A stretch of 64,000 bases of DNA from Sebastes aleutianus (taxonomy: Eukaryota > Chordata > Actinopteri > Perciformes > Sebastidae). Position 1 is the first letter of the stretch, and each line of letters starts with the position of its first letter. The translations under genes were made by a program, and so were the position numbers. The stretch spans positions 6,110,243 to 6,174,242 of the forward strand of contig CAKAKS010000066.1 in assembly GCA_916700875.1 (NCBI GenBank), written 5' to 3'. Below are positions 37,280 to 49,609 of the stretch, piece after piece. The notes below the pieces were generated by a model, which did no database searches, had not been told where the DNA came from, and was given only the letters and a program-made list of their open reading frames with translations.

Positions 37280-37860
37280 ATGACTAGACAGTTCATCAAT
37301 GATCATATGCACATTATATTTTTGCCCTTATTCTGAAAAAGACAATATTCCTACAAGCTGTTTACATGTCTGATGAAAATGAATATTCCACTAATATTCC
37401 CATTTAAATGCAGCCGTGCAAACTGCGATTAACATAACCAGTGTCGGACTTGTTGGGCCGTGCAAACACCGCCTCCCTCTTTCATTCCTTCAACCACCTT
37501 CTTGAAAACGTCGGCGTTGTGATATTTATGCATATCCAAAAACCTATTGGTATCTAAATTCTTTCATAATGTTTAAAAGTAGGTGTGTTTCTCCTTCCGA
37601 CCAGAAATGTGGGTTTTTCTTTTGAGCATGCATCTCTGCAAACTGTCAGCTAGTTGGTTTGTGTACAACGCACAGAGCGGACCGTAAACAGGCAAGAGGT
37701 TGTGTGTTGCAAACTGCCGTAAAAAAAAACATTAAACCATAAATGCTCCATTCTGAAATGTATTCTTAATTCAGAATATCCAAACAGGATATTTATATCA
37801 AATTCCCAATATTGTCATATTTGGAATAATAGTGGAATATTAGTTAGCATGTTTACATAA
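37280..37860. repeat. Possible dispersed repeat with ATTCTGAA/GAATATCC phrases
   Basis: TTCTGAAAAAGACAATATTCC near 37330 and CTTAATTCAGAATATCCAAA near 37770, with AGCATGTTTACATAATC at the right, resemble a fish DNA element. Neither terminus is defined. Low confidence. Confidence 0.35.
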
Positions 37861-38895
37861 TCAATGCAGTCAGGGACACATGTGCATTCACACCATATTA
37901 CGTGATTACATGCATCCCTGAGTACCTCAGAAAGTCTGTTTCCAAGGTATGCTTTGGTGTGAACAGGTGTGTGAGGTATGAGAAAATTACAGTGACACAT
38001 TTGACCTCATGCGTGGGACCTTGTAATATTTAATATTTGTTGTTAAATGTAAATAAACAGATCAGTTACTCTCCTCCGTCTACTTTGTAAAAGTTACCAC
38101 TTTCCAAAGTAGTAGTGACATGTTGAACTAAAGTTTTTTGTGAAATAGTTTAATTTTAGCTCAAAAAAACAAAACAAATCTATCAATTAATCATACTTGA
38201 AATTCATGACACAGTTTAAATATAGAAGAGATTTTACTAGACTTGGTGATCAGATCATTTATCGTCAATTGAAGGGATGATCGACAGTTGTTTGTTTTTT
38301 CTACGCCGATATTAAGGCAATTTTAACTAATTAACTTACTATCAGACTTAAGATGGTATAAAATAATCTTTAGAATCTGCGCCCTACTGTGCATGTAGAG
38401 ATGTTTCTGATGGAGCGTCATGTCCATCCGCTGAGCCCCGTTAAATCAGCATCAGTGAATTTGAAATCACCAATTTTGCTGTTTTTTTCCCATGGATCGG
38501 ACGCCTTGCATCTCCGTCATCCATATGCCTGCTCACCAAAACTCTGCTATGTATTTAACATTTGGTTATGATTTGGATTGTGATATTTAAGATAATAATG
38601 TTAAACAGAACATGATGCTATGACATAGTTGCACCAAGCACAAAAACACACAGACGTTGCTATCAAATCGATTTTTTTAATGTTTGAATATTATAAATAA
38701 ACCGTTCACTCTCTTTTATATGTGTAACTTTAACTGTATTGCTTGCAGAAAGCTTAAAGGTTTGATTATCACAGGTCTGTCAGACACTGAGCCACGTTCC
38801 GGATGATCATTCAAAATCTTTAATCCAAATTAAATTCTAACGTCAATAATACTTAAAAAAAAGAGAATAAATTACTTAATAAAAACAAATAAATA

Positions 38896-38937
<42 letters not shown>

Positions 38938-38978
38938 TACTACTACTACTACTACTACTACGACTACTACTACTACTA
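38896..38978. repeat. (ACT)n microsatellite
   Basis: About 27 ACT units with two single-base interruptions. A hAT-like end fragment (ATTGCCCAACCCTAG) lies 100 bp downstream. Confidence 0.93.
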
Positions 38979-39929
38979 AGAATGTTATTATTAAGGTGAT
39001 GAAACTCTTCCCACCCCCTCATACTCCCGCCTATCAGCGATCTTGTGTAACCATGATTAGACGATATGAAAATAGAAACGATTGCCCAACCCTAGATTTT
39101 ACTTCTTTTTTTTTAACAGAAGTACTAAGCAGTGAATGAGCCTATTTACAAGGCTGTATAAAGGGATCACAGCCATATGCTAAGTGGTCTGTCAGTGTTA
39201 AAGTGTGTTTTCCACAACAGAGACACAGCCCTCTCAAACCACACACACCTCTAGTTTACACACTGTTGGCTTTCACTTGATTCCTGGCATTTTAATGGCC
39301 ATAAAGTGGCTGGTGCCACCCCTTTCTCTAATAATAGACTTATACATGCAACCCAAATACAACATGCTACCCACAAACAACACTATCTATAATGTATAAA
39401 TTCAAAATGTAATCACAGAAGTCCAGTTTTTTTAGTTAAATACTATGCTATAACATGGTGGAGGGTCAAAAATGCTCTTTTGGCAAATATTCACAATGGT
39501 CTGGAATATATCATTGGTATTGTTTTTACATGTTTGCTTTGAAACATAATGGATTAAATACTGTGCTGTCCCGTGTCCCGTGACCTACACAAAGAAAACA
39601 AGCAGACATTAAGAGCGGGACCTTCCCTCTTATTGTACATTATTCCAAAAAAAACATTACAGTCTATTATAGAAATTCCTATTTCTGACAATCTTTCGTG
39701 TAACCATGTCCACAAAATTGAAAACAATATGTGCAATGTTCTTTGGGAACAGAACATTGCACACAAGTACGCCATCTGATACACTGTTATGCAACTTGAA
39801 ATTTGCTCGCGTATTACGGAAAATTGGCGATTGAGCAAATTCTGAAGAAGACAAAAAATAACAATAATGACGGAAGCCACACATCTGGTGGTATTTGAGG
39901 TCTGGGAAAAATCACAGGTCGTGTTGTGC

Positions 39930-41000
39930 CATAACCTCTTCCATGGCGCATGAGTCTTTGAGGCTTTGGGGCGTTTCGGCGCGTTTGTCGGAAGTTAACC
40001 AGACACATTGTTTTAACCTTTGCCGGAGGAGCCTCTGTCTCATTCCCAGGGGCTGGCTGTGTAAAAGGGTCAATGACTTCAATAGGCCTTCATTAAGCAC
40101 AGTTAGTGTCAACAGTTAATTATGCAAATTAGGAGACCCCTCATGTGGTTTGTGGGTCCCTGGCCTCCCCCTTTTCATCGCAGCCTCACACACACAAAAA
40201 GTACCACCCTGCAGACACACACACACTCCCCATATAGCACTTACACACTGTATGCCTTTCATACGGTACTTCTCCTCCTCACTCATTTCTTGTCAGGAAT
40301 CAGAAATGGCGTTATGGTGCCGATACATAAATGGAGGCCGATGAGGCCCCTGAGGTCTCCAGTGGCTTTTTCTTGCCATCAAAGAACCTCCGGAAGGTTC
40401 TTGCTGGGTGAAGCTGAAAGCCCACCAAGTTCTCCTCATCAAGACTGGGGAGTGGGGGGGCATCAGCGCCCCCTCAAAAACAAAATGGAGGAGGAAAAAA
40501 AAAACCTGCATCAAAACAGTCAATTAGGCAAAAATGCATGACAGCCAAATTCGAGCATTGTTTCTGTGATGGTAATGACAGGCCTTTCGCTCCTCTGCCT
40601 CTTCCACACATCTGATGTCTGCGGCCCCCTGATTTTCAAAGGCTGGGAAGCCATCAGTAATTAATAATCACACGCTTTGGGCCCCTCCGTTGTGACTGGC
40701 GGATTCTTTGTAAGGCCCATCCTCGAAAACCTCAAATCACCTACCTCTTCTCACCCCGTCCTCGCTCAGTTTGGTTCGTCTGCCTGCTGTTTGGTTCAGG
40801 TACATTGTTTATCCACCATTTGAGGGGGTCCTCTCTATTGTACGGCGACTGTTATGGGCGCCAATGTTAACCAGCACCCCCTCAACCCTCCGTCTAAACC
40901 CGTTCACCTCCCACTAATTGTGGAGCGATAGGGTTGTTGGGGGGTTTTGAGGGGTGGCTAGATAAAATGGCCTCCGCTGTGAGTGAAGACCAAATCATAC
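39930..41000. promoter_or_regulatory. Second candidate regulatory block in intron 1
   Basis: Mostly unique sequence. It includes TCAACAGTTAATTATGCAAATTAG (40110-40133, in two overlapping parts: a homeodomain TTAATTA and an octamer ATGCAAAT), AGTAATTAATAATCACACGC (near 40650) and at least five TGAGGGG-like motifs on both strands (near 40135, 40345, 40465, 40820, 40875). Motif content and lack of decay suggest constrained non-coding DNA, but that is inference. Confidence 0.35.
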
Positions 41001-41761
41001 GCCACCCCGGGAACTGTTTACGCACCACATTTGCTTTGGGAACTGCTCTCTTGTTTGTTATTTTATTTTCCTACGCTTTTTTTTTCCCCCTACAAAGCAA
41101 ACTTCTCAAAAACAACAGTCTCAAAGAGCTTATGCAATGGTAAATCAGAACCAGATTGTGGCCTCCACTGATCCAAACCCACCCAAGTGAAGCTCTGGGA
41201 GCGGGGCTCCGTTCCTTCGCCATGTGATACAGGTGTCATATGTTCTTTAGATACACGCAAGAACATCTCGCAGCGACCCCGTAACCCCGCAGCAGTCTAT
41301 TCTTGAATCGTGGTATGGCAGATGCTCTAATGAGTAACGATGTCCGCATTACTGGTTTTCATTTAGATCATCCAGTGATATGCTCACACAGCCAATTCCA
41401 AAATACAATACATGCTAAAGATGTAATATACAGGTGCTATATGGTGCATATCCAACTAGCAGAGACAGAAAGGGTCAGTGTGGTAAAGCTACACCTCACT
41501 GACCTGTATGTGTGTATGCGGAGCAGTCAGAAAGCATTAGGACCGTGACATGTTCATCGCTGTTTTGGCAGAGGACTCCGGCACATTGGATTTAGAATAA
41601 AACAGTGTTGACTTTAGTTTTAAGGGTGTGTAATGGGGAGAGTAGTGTAAAACTTTGTATACATAGCCCACCAAATTTAGGACAATGCATCAGGACACTG
41701 ATCCTAAACATCAGACAAGATCATCACATCATCACCAGGGAAGATACAAAGGATCTGCAAC

Positions 41762-42435
41762 TAGGGCTGTCGATGGTAACACGATAATAACACGTTAACG
41801 CAATCAAGCTTACGAAGGCGGGCTCAAAGCTCGAAACTAAAATACCTAAGGAATCCATTGGTACGAACCATGTCTTACTAGCTTGTTGCCAAGGAGGCTA
41901 AATAACGCTACGAAGTTACACTAAATTTTGGCGAGGAAAAGCTGTCATGGCCATTTTCAAAGGGGTCCCTTGACCTCTGATCTCAAGATATGTGAATGAA
42001 AATGGGTTCCATGGGTACCAACGAGTCTCCCCTTTACAGACATGCCCACTTTATGATAATCACATGCAGTTTGGGGCAAGTCATAGTCAAGTCAGCACAC
42101 TGACACACTGACAGCTGTTGTTGCCTGTTGGGCTGCAGTTTGCCATGTTATGATTTGAGCATATCATTTTATGCTGAATGCAGTACCTGTGAGGGTTTCT
42201 GGACTATATTTGGCATTATTTTGTGTTGTTAATTGATTTCCACAAATAAATATATACATACATTTGCATAAAGCAGCATATTTGCCCACTCCCATGTTGA
42301 TAAGAGTGTTAAATACTTGACAAATCTCTCTTTCAGGTACATTTTGAACAGATAAAAATGTGATTAACTTGCAATTAATCATGGACAATCATGTGATTAA
42401 TCGCGATTAAATATTTGAATCGATTAACAGCTGTA
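41762..42435 (+). mobile_element. Near-full-length hAT-like element, family B
   Basis: It starts TAGGGCTGTCGATGG and ends GATTAACAGCTGTA, with TCTGCAAC (41754-41761) and TCTGTAAC (42436-42443) as an 8-bp duplication with one mismatch. The 674-bp interior is non-coding and matches 25868-26564. Confidence 0.88.
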
Positions 42436-42460
42436 TCTGTAACCAAATATTATATATGAC

Positions 42461-42786
42461 TAGGGCTGCAACTAACGATTATTTTCATTGTCAATGAATC
42501 TGTCAGTTATTTTCTCAATTAATCGATTAGTTGTTTGGTCTATAAAATGTCAGAAAATGGTCAAAAATGCCCAAGATGACGTCCTCAAATGTCTTGTTTT
42601 GTCCACAACTCAAACATATTCAGTTTACTGTCACAGAGGAGTAAAGAAACCAGAAAATATTCACATTTTAGCTGGAATCAGAGAACTGTTTACTTTAAAG
42701 GTTACTCAACCCGATTAATCGATTATCAAAATAGATGGCGATTAATTTAATAGTTGACAACTAATCAATTTATCGTTGCAGCTCTT
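42461..42786 (+). mobile_element. hAT-like miniature element, family A, perfect 8-bp duplication
   Basis: TATATGAC stands at 42453-42460 and 42787-42794. It starts TAGGGCTGCAACTAACGATT and ends ATCGTTGCAGCTCTT. It lies only 9 bp beyond the duplication of the preceding family B element. Confidence 0.88.
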
Positions 42787-43686
42787 TATATGACAATTTT
42801 ATGTTTTGTTAACTTGTCCATATATTTAATGTCCTGTAGAATTATGGGAGTACATAAGAAAAGGGCAAAGATTTCCAGACTGCCCGTAAACACCCTCAAA
42901 TTAAAGCTGAAAGTCAGCACTTTAACCTCATCAGTCATTGTTTCATTTCAGATCCAATGTGCTGGAGCACAGAGCCAACACCACAAAACATGTGTCACTG
43001 TCCTCGTACTCTCTGAGAGCGCAGTGTACATGTGTGTGAAAGATGGTGGAGATAGGAAAAGGCTATGGGCTGAACCAGAGACACATGTGTGTGTAGGCTA
43101 CCACTATACAAACTGTACGACTAAATCCCACACAGGGAGCGTTCGACTAAAGCCAATGGACTCCACATGTCTTTCCTACTTCAAAGGGGACAAAGACGTA
43201 TCACATCATACGAGCCCATCCTCCGTCTTTACAGGGATAGGCATAAACCTCCACATATATGATACTATAATATACCTCGGCTCACTTTTAAAACTGCCTC
43301 ACACAACGTCTGAGTCTTAACTACGTACAAATAGAAATACAGAGATATAGCAGAGTGTAAACTATGAGCTATCAACTATCAACAGACAGGAGGAAAACCA
43401 ATATCATTCAGGAACTACTGTCCATCTTCAGTGCATGTTTGCTCTGCGTTATCCTGACACCTACTGGTCGGCTAAACATTATCAATGTCTCACAAAGCAG
43501 CATCATGAAACCATATTACAGAGGAAAACAATTGTTGCTGATCTTCTGACTACCTAAATTGTGATTCTAGTAACTAGTATACAGTAAAGACAGACAAAAT
43601 AAACAACATGAGGAAGCTACCAGAGTTCACTCAGTCAGATAAATTGCACATTATAACATAATTATACAAACAATTGTTGTTGTAAA

Positions 43687-44681
43687 TAGGGCTGGGACGA
43701 TACACCTATCTCTCGATTCGATATTATCACGATACTTGGGTGCCGATTCGATAGGTATTGCGATTTTAAAGTATCACGATTCTACAAGTATTGTGATTCG
43801 ATTTATTGCGAATTTGTTAACTTTTTTAACACTAGACCATGGGAACAAGTTGAATCATGCCCTTCTAGGGACTTTTACTTTGGGAATGTTTGATTTTCAG
43901 CATGTATGTAGTCAGAGATGTCCTGAATTTTTGATTACAGTTTTTCCAGCAACCCAAAAATCAAAGAATAAAGACATTTCCTTCACAGATTAGTGGTATT
44001 TTCTTTCTAATTCAGGGACATGTAATGTTTTATACTTCTGGTGAATATAATCCAATCAATCTTATTTCCATATATATTTTTTATATACAGTTCCCTTTGT
44101 TAACACCTTATTTTGAAAACCCGACGTAGTCACACGTGTATACTTCCGCTAACTTCTCCAAGTCCGTCTCTAGCTCTCCCGTCAGCTCCGTTCTCTTTAA
44201 ACATTCATGGTCAGCTCCATCGGGGCCGTCTGAATGCATTCAACATAAATGTCAGTTATGGGTGCTCTACAGTTGTAGCGTTGGCCGATTTGTCCACGGA
44301 GATGACAGAGTTAGCATGCAGCTTTAGCCGTGATGTCTAGCTCTGCTTTTCCTGCCAACGTGTGAAACCCAAAGTGTTTCCATACTTTACTGGATGTGTA
44401 GTGTTTACCACTTTGGATTTAAAATGTGAGGGTGCAGGTCGTATCCACACAGACCCTCATCTGTTTTCTACTTTCTCGTTTCGGCTCACTGCGGTTTGTT
44501 TTGGTTGACGGATATGGAACGGATATGACGTCACGTTACTCAGACTACAACAATAAAAGCTGTAACTTCCTGCTACCTCCGCAGAGACTCAAATGAAGCA
44601 AATATATCGACTCTGGCATTAAAAAAAACTATATCAAAATCGTGATACATAGGTGAATTGATTTTTTTTTTTTCACCACTA
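43687..44681 (+). mobile_element. 995-bp hAT-like element, perfect 8-bp duplication
   Basis: GTTGTAAA stands at 43679-43686 and 44682-44689. It starts TAGGGCTGGGACGATACACC and ends TCACCACTA. Near the ends there are runs of GATTCGATA and ATCGTGATACATAGGTG that pair as longer inverted termini. It has no transposase frame. The fragment at 1-579 belongs to the same family. Confidence 0.88.
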
Positions 44682-44829
44682 GTTGTAAATGACTAAATCA
44701 ATAATTAAAAGACAGAGCAGATTGACACCACGTGAGAATGTGCAACAGCCTGCTGTGATCCAGAAAGAACATGAGACAAAAATTATACTTTACCGGAAGA
44801 AGAGATGGACACCAGACAAACAGGAGGAG

Positions 44830-44834
<5 letters not shown>

Positions 44835-44884
<50 letters not shown>
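44835..44884. repeat. (CA)n microsatellite
   Basis: About 25 CA units preceded by GCGCGC, a potential Z-DNA-forming tract. Confidence 0.95.
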
Positions 44885-44886
<2 letters not shown>

Positions 44887-44889
44887 AGA

Positions 44890-46500
44890 GTAAGAGCCAA
44901 GGCTGATGGATAGATGTGCGTATATGGTAGTATTGCGGAAAGGAGCTTTCATAAACGACTGAGCACAGAGGGAAACGTTTATTTAGTCAAAGACAGGAAA
45001 GAACAGACGGAGGCCAACTGTGCCATGATCAATCACAGGCCTACCTATGACACTACACAGTGCAACCTGATTCAGAGGTAGCCTAAGGCGCCCTTCCTGA
45101 GGCCTGCCTCCTCAGAGAGAGAGAGAGAGAGAGGGAGAGCATCCAGCCTACCAACTGTGGATTAATATGAATGATAAAGGACTGGGAAAAGAGCTGCACG
45201 TCAGAAAGTGCGAGAGAGATCTGGAGAAACTAACTTGAAAGAAAGTACCTGGTGGTAACCTGCTATGAAAAGATGGGGGAGATTACGGGTGTTGGACCTG
45301 ATTTCAGACTGATCTTGTTGAGTCTGGATGATGTAATTTAAAAAACTAATAAGATATTATCAAGGTCTGGTCTCTCTCTCTAAGTAGTTCCTGAAATCCC
45401 CATGTAAAGTTAATCCGGCTAAGGAAATTGATTTTATGAAAAGGTATCCACCAGAACAAAGAGAGGGCACGATATTAAAACCATTAACTTGTGTTTACTT
45501 AAGAGTCAAATACTTGCAGTGCGTAATCATCGATGACACACAGGGTTTTGAAGGATTTTATATGTATTTGGCTCTTTTCACTTTGGTTAACAAGAGTGCA
45601 AACGATTGCACACAACAAAAGACGCTGATCTTTCATCACACGAAGCTTTGCACTTGTTTGATGTGGCTTTTGCGAGCCATTACATATTGCCTCAAATGCC
45701 ACAAAAACAATCACCACTTTCAGTTTGCTCCTAGCTGCCCAGAGGTTTTACATACATCCTCTTTATGACCGTGCCTCTTAAAACAAACCACAGTTAAGCA
45801 TGGGATGAAAAATGTATATCAAAAGACAGATGGAATTTCCTTTACTGGGTTAAGGAACATCCGTTGACCCCTTGAATACAATAGCATATATGATTTGCTT
45901 TGCATGGTACATATCCCGCCTTGCATCCAACATCCTATACTGTATATGTTCATGTGATACCAATAAGTCACCAAAAGTCCACACTAAAAAAGCTGAATTC
46001 ATGGCTGTGTGTACTGTTGGTTACAAAGGTAGAATGCAGTGTAGTCATGCTGTGTATATGACACACTACTCAGAAATAGTTTGTTTCAGGAGAAATTATT
46101 AGAACAAATGTCTGTGAATGTGCAGCTGAGCTGATGAGTGACTGCACGGCTCCACCTAGAGGACGCATGAGTGAATTAAATGGACTGAATTTTGTGTCAC
46201 AAGACAAGCCATTAAACATAATTTCATCTACTGAAATCTGAATTGTATTCTCTGTATTAGTTCTGAAAACCCAGTGTTTCAGTGTCCAGTTTTGATATAC
46301 TTGAAAAACGACAGAGAGGTCTTTTTGTACAAACCGGATTAAAATGCTTTCAGATTGTAGCAACTTTCAGGCAAAAGAAGTATTTCAAATTGCATTAGGA
46401 AAGAATGCTATTATCAAGGTTGTGTTTTGTTGCCAATGTGCAGAAAGTTATTATCTGATTAATAGACTGGTTGATTGACAAAAAAATGTTGATGACAAAT
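44890..46500. other. Intronic sequence without recognised feature
   Basis: Holds a short (GA)n run at about 45115-45134; otherwise unique-looking. The 110-codon frame at 45436-45768 has no recognised motif. Confidence 0.5.
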
Positions 46501-46681
46501 TTGATTAGGGCTGCTGCTCTCAGTAGATTAGTCGACTAATCTGTCATTTTGGTCTTAGTCGACAAAGATTTCTTTAGTCGCTTAATCGTTTTTTCATGTT
46601 TTATTAAACTTATGAGCACATCTCTGGTAAACACCAGATTTAAAGAGGTGCTTTAGTGTGATTCTTGGTGAAGAAACTTTG

Positions 46682-47510
46682 TAGAGTTGTTCCGATACCG
46701 ATACCAGTATCTGAAATGTGTCCGATGCCGCCCAACATTCGGGATCGGGTATTGGCGAGAACGCCAGTCTATGCACTGATCTGATACCATAATTTATTAA
46801 CCCAGAAAAAAAATCAACTTGTTTAACCAGAAATCAATTCTTCTTTGCTGCTCCAAAACAGCAGCCTTCACTGTGCTGTCGCCCTGGATGTATCATAGCT
46901 ACCAGTGGCAACTACTGCGAAGAAGAACTGATTGCAGGTAGTTTGTCACGTGACAATTTTGTACTAAAAACTCTTATTGTAGTTAGAATATATTGTTCAA
47001 TATAGTACATTTCGGTAGATTATGACAATAGAAATAATTTTGTTTTACTTTTGTACGGCACTTTGTAGGCAGACGTTAAACTGGCGTCCGGTAGTCGCTT
47101 TCAGTCCAAAATGGCGAAAGCGTAGCTCTGCTTCTGGGCGCCGATGTTGCAATGGAACGAACAATTGACTTTAATTTCTTGGCAATATACGTTCTTTGGT
47201 TACAGTAGTCAGAGCGAGGAAAATGCCAGCCATTTGGCGATATTTCAGTGGAAAATCCACAAAGTAAAACGGCAATATGTACAATAAGGCTTCTGTTTCA
47301 AGAGGTGGCACTAGTGTTGCCAATTTCAACACCAGCAATCTTATAAAATATTTGAAGACGCATCAAGTGAAAGAGCACGACGACTTCACCGAGGCAAAGG
47401 GGAAAAACAGAACGAACGCTGGTATCAGATCGGTACTTGGTATTCGCCAATACTGCAAGTTCAGGTATCGGAATCAGGAAGGAAAAAATGGTATCGGAGC
47501 ATCTCTACTA
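46682..47510 (+). mobile_element. hAT element with transposase remnant, nested insertion
   Basis: The termini TAGAGTTGTTCCGATACC and GGTATCGGAGCATCTCTACTA are inverted repeats with two mismatches. Flanks AACTTTGT and AATTTGTG resemble a decayed duplication. It is 829 bp, so most of an autonomous hAT transposase is gone; what remains is a BED-finger stretch listed separately. Confidence 0.8.
47222..47400 (+). pseudogene. Remnant BED-type zinc finger of a hAT transposase
   Basis: In one frame the sequence reads IWRYFSVENPQSKTAICT; after a shift, the frame with KASVSRGGTSVANFNTSNLI and KYLKTHQVKEHDDF follows. This is the classic BED-finger layout (aromatic start, Cys pair, NTSNL, H...H). The second Cys is lost at the frameshift near 47283, while the first Cys (47277-47279 region), NTSNLI and the final His remain. 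In intact relatives the BED domain binds transposon ends at the N-terminus, before the DDE/RNase H core, which is absent here. It cannot be functional. Confidence 0.75.
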
Positions 47511-47599
47511 ATTTGTGATTATGTTTTGACAAAACAATTAATCAAAAAATAATGAATAGACCAATCAGTGATGAAAACAAGCATTAGTTGCAGCCCTAA

Positions 47600-49100
47600 T
47601 GGTTGAACAGTTAACTTATTGGTAACAGTAGCACAAACTTTAATACATCAAAAGAAAAAGAACAGCATGCTGGACAACATTCATCCTCCAGTGAATGAAG
47701 TCCACATTTTATTCTGTGCTGGCATGCTGTCATTCATTTGCTGCGCTGTGTCCGTTGGGATATTACACTATTCCTCAAGAAGGAAAACCTCAAGCTCTTT
47801 GACAGATGAGGGAAACCAAATGTGCACTCTCTGCTAGACTACTTCCCATAATCGTTCTGTGAGCAGTAGATCCAGTCATTCTGGAAGACATGCAAGACAT
47901 AGTGTCTCATAAAAAACACTCCCGAATTTGTCTAGTCAGATTTAAACGGGAAATTATCATTCTGTAAAACAGGAATCTCAAGAGAGAGAAGAAATGTTTG
48001 CACAGACGGTCCTCAAAGTTGTCTCGTATTTCTTGCTCTGCCTTTACACAATTACACGGAGCAATAATGGAGCCGAATGACGCCAACTCAATAGATGGCT
48101 GCCAATACAATTAGGGATATTATGGAGTTAAGACATCTTATGGCTTTCTCCAAACATGACCTCCAAGTAAAAAGGTGGAAAATGACTCATCAGGCCAGTC
48201 ATTTTACAACTGTTTGAGGTCCAAGTTTTGTGTTTCTTACATCAGCCCTATGCCTCTGAGTGAGGAGGTAAATCAACTTGAATGTTTTACCAGCTCTGAG
48301 CTCTTTTATTAGCTCCACTCCACAATTAGTAAAGCTTTGTGGTAACTTTTTGAAAGCGTGCAATTCAATGTTTAGCGAACATCTTTTACAGTTTGCCTCT
48401 TAACACGTCTTGAATTCCAGTGAAGTGAGTTTCAACCACTCTTCTGTGGAAAGCAGCATAGCATCCCTGTTAAATCACTTCAACATAAACTTTTATAGAC
48501 TTGTTTTTAAGTAAATGTTCTTGATGTTTTAATGTTGTATTGTGTTAGTTTGTTTTGTGCCTTGTTTCAATGTCCTGCTATAAAATGCTGCGTTAACTTT
48601 GTAAACCAGTAACTGTGGACTAGTTACGATAAAGGTTAAGTGCTTTTTCATGTGGTGCCGCCACTATTTGCCTGTCCCGTATTTCCCTGCATAAAACAAA
48701 CACAACTAAATTCCTATGTAAAGTTTAAAGGGACAGCTGGAGGTGAAGTTTTAATAGGTCGCACTAAGTCTTGACAGTCTGCAGTGTGCTGTAAACAACA
48801 ATCTAGAGGGGTCTGACCTCAATAAGTTCTGCACTTCCCATGATTATCTTTCTCAGCCACAACAGTGTTGGTCCAAGAACAATAGAGGGCGCCATTACCC
48901 TTCCTTTAAATCAGCAGCTCACTCAAACATACCAAGCAAGTCCAAACACTGTGCTTCACTCTCCTCCATAACACTGATGTAAAGATATCTAAAGTATGTC
49001 AGGAAATCAGAACTGATCTTGGATGGAACCAGTTTGGGAAGTTTAGATGCTCATGTGGTCTGAGAACTGATCCTACATCAGCAACGGTATAACTGAGTAT
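47600..49100. other. Intronic sequence, no gene; possible conserved patches
   Basis: Unique-looking. The part at 48020-48120 (ATTACACGGAGCAATAATGG, CAATACAATTAGGGATATTA) and that near 48270-48350 carry homeodomain-like ATTA/TAATGG cores, but no more can be said. Confidence 0.4.
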
Positions 49101-49103
49101 CTT

Positions 49104-49603
49104 TAGGGCTGCAGCTGTCAATTATTTTAGCAATAGAGTTTTCTACCGATTATTCCATTGATTAATCGGATAAGAAATACTTCATTATTGAAGAGCAATA
49201 GTAAATATAAAAAAGAAGAAAATAAGACAGGTCTCTTAAAATGAACAACTAATTGGTTTCCTTAGAAATATCAACATTTTTATTGCTTAAATTGCATACA
49301 ATAATATTATCTATAATATCTGTTATTATTATAATTGTATTAATTATATAATATCTGTCAAAACTAAACCCATTTACTGCATTAAAGTGTCATATTACAT
49401 TCTGTGTTTTAGATAAAACATCTTCTGAAATGCTAACAAATGATTTAAAATTTTTTCGAATACTTTAAATAAGGTGTACATCTTATGAGCCAATTAAAGG
49501 TACTATGACTTTAACTGATCGAACTGTGATGACGTGTTTGAATTCAAAATTGATATTAAATTGATAGATTAAACAAAGCAAATAATTTCCATCGCAGCTT
49601 CGT
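49104..49603 (+). mobile_element. hAT-like miniature element, decayed
   Basis: It starts TAGGGCTGCAGCTGTCAATT and has ATTCCATTGATTAATCGG near the left end. The right end AATAATTTCCATCGCAGCTT resembles a canonical TCGCAGCCCTA terminus. No duplication was found; right border approximate. Confidence 0.6.
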
Positions 49604-49609
49604 TTTTAG

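Larger units (their letters stand above)
46506..47598 (+). mobile_element. Older hAT-like element interrupted by a second one
   Basis: The left part (46506-46681) begins TAGGGCTGCTGCTCTCAGTA with TTAGTCGAC motifs and matches, in reverse orientation, the element at 63746-64000. The similarity breaks at 46682, where another element begins. The remaining right end resumes at 47511 and closes with GTTGCAGCCCTA at 47598. Confidence 0.7.

Noticed and set aside
42754..43320. 188-codon open frame, the longest in the window
   Set aside because: It begins inside a hAT-like element and continues into unique intron; there is no recognised domain, splice support or codon bias.
44689..44952. His/Thr-repeat and Cys/Val-repeat proteins
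   Set aside because: Both frames are produced by the CA microsatellite.
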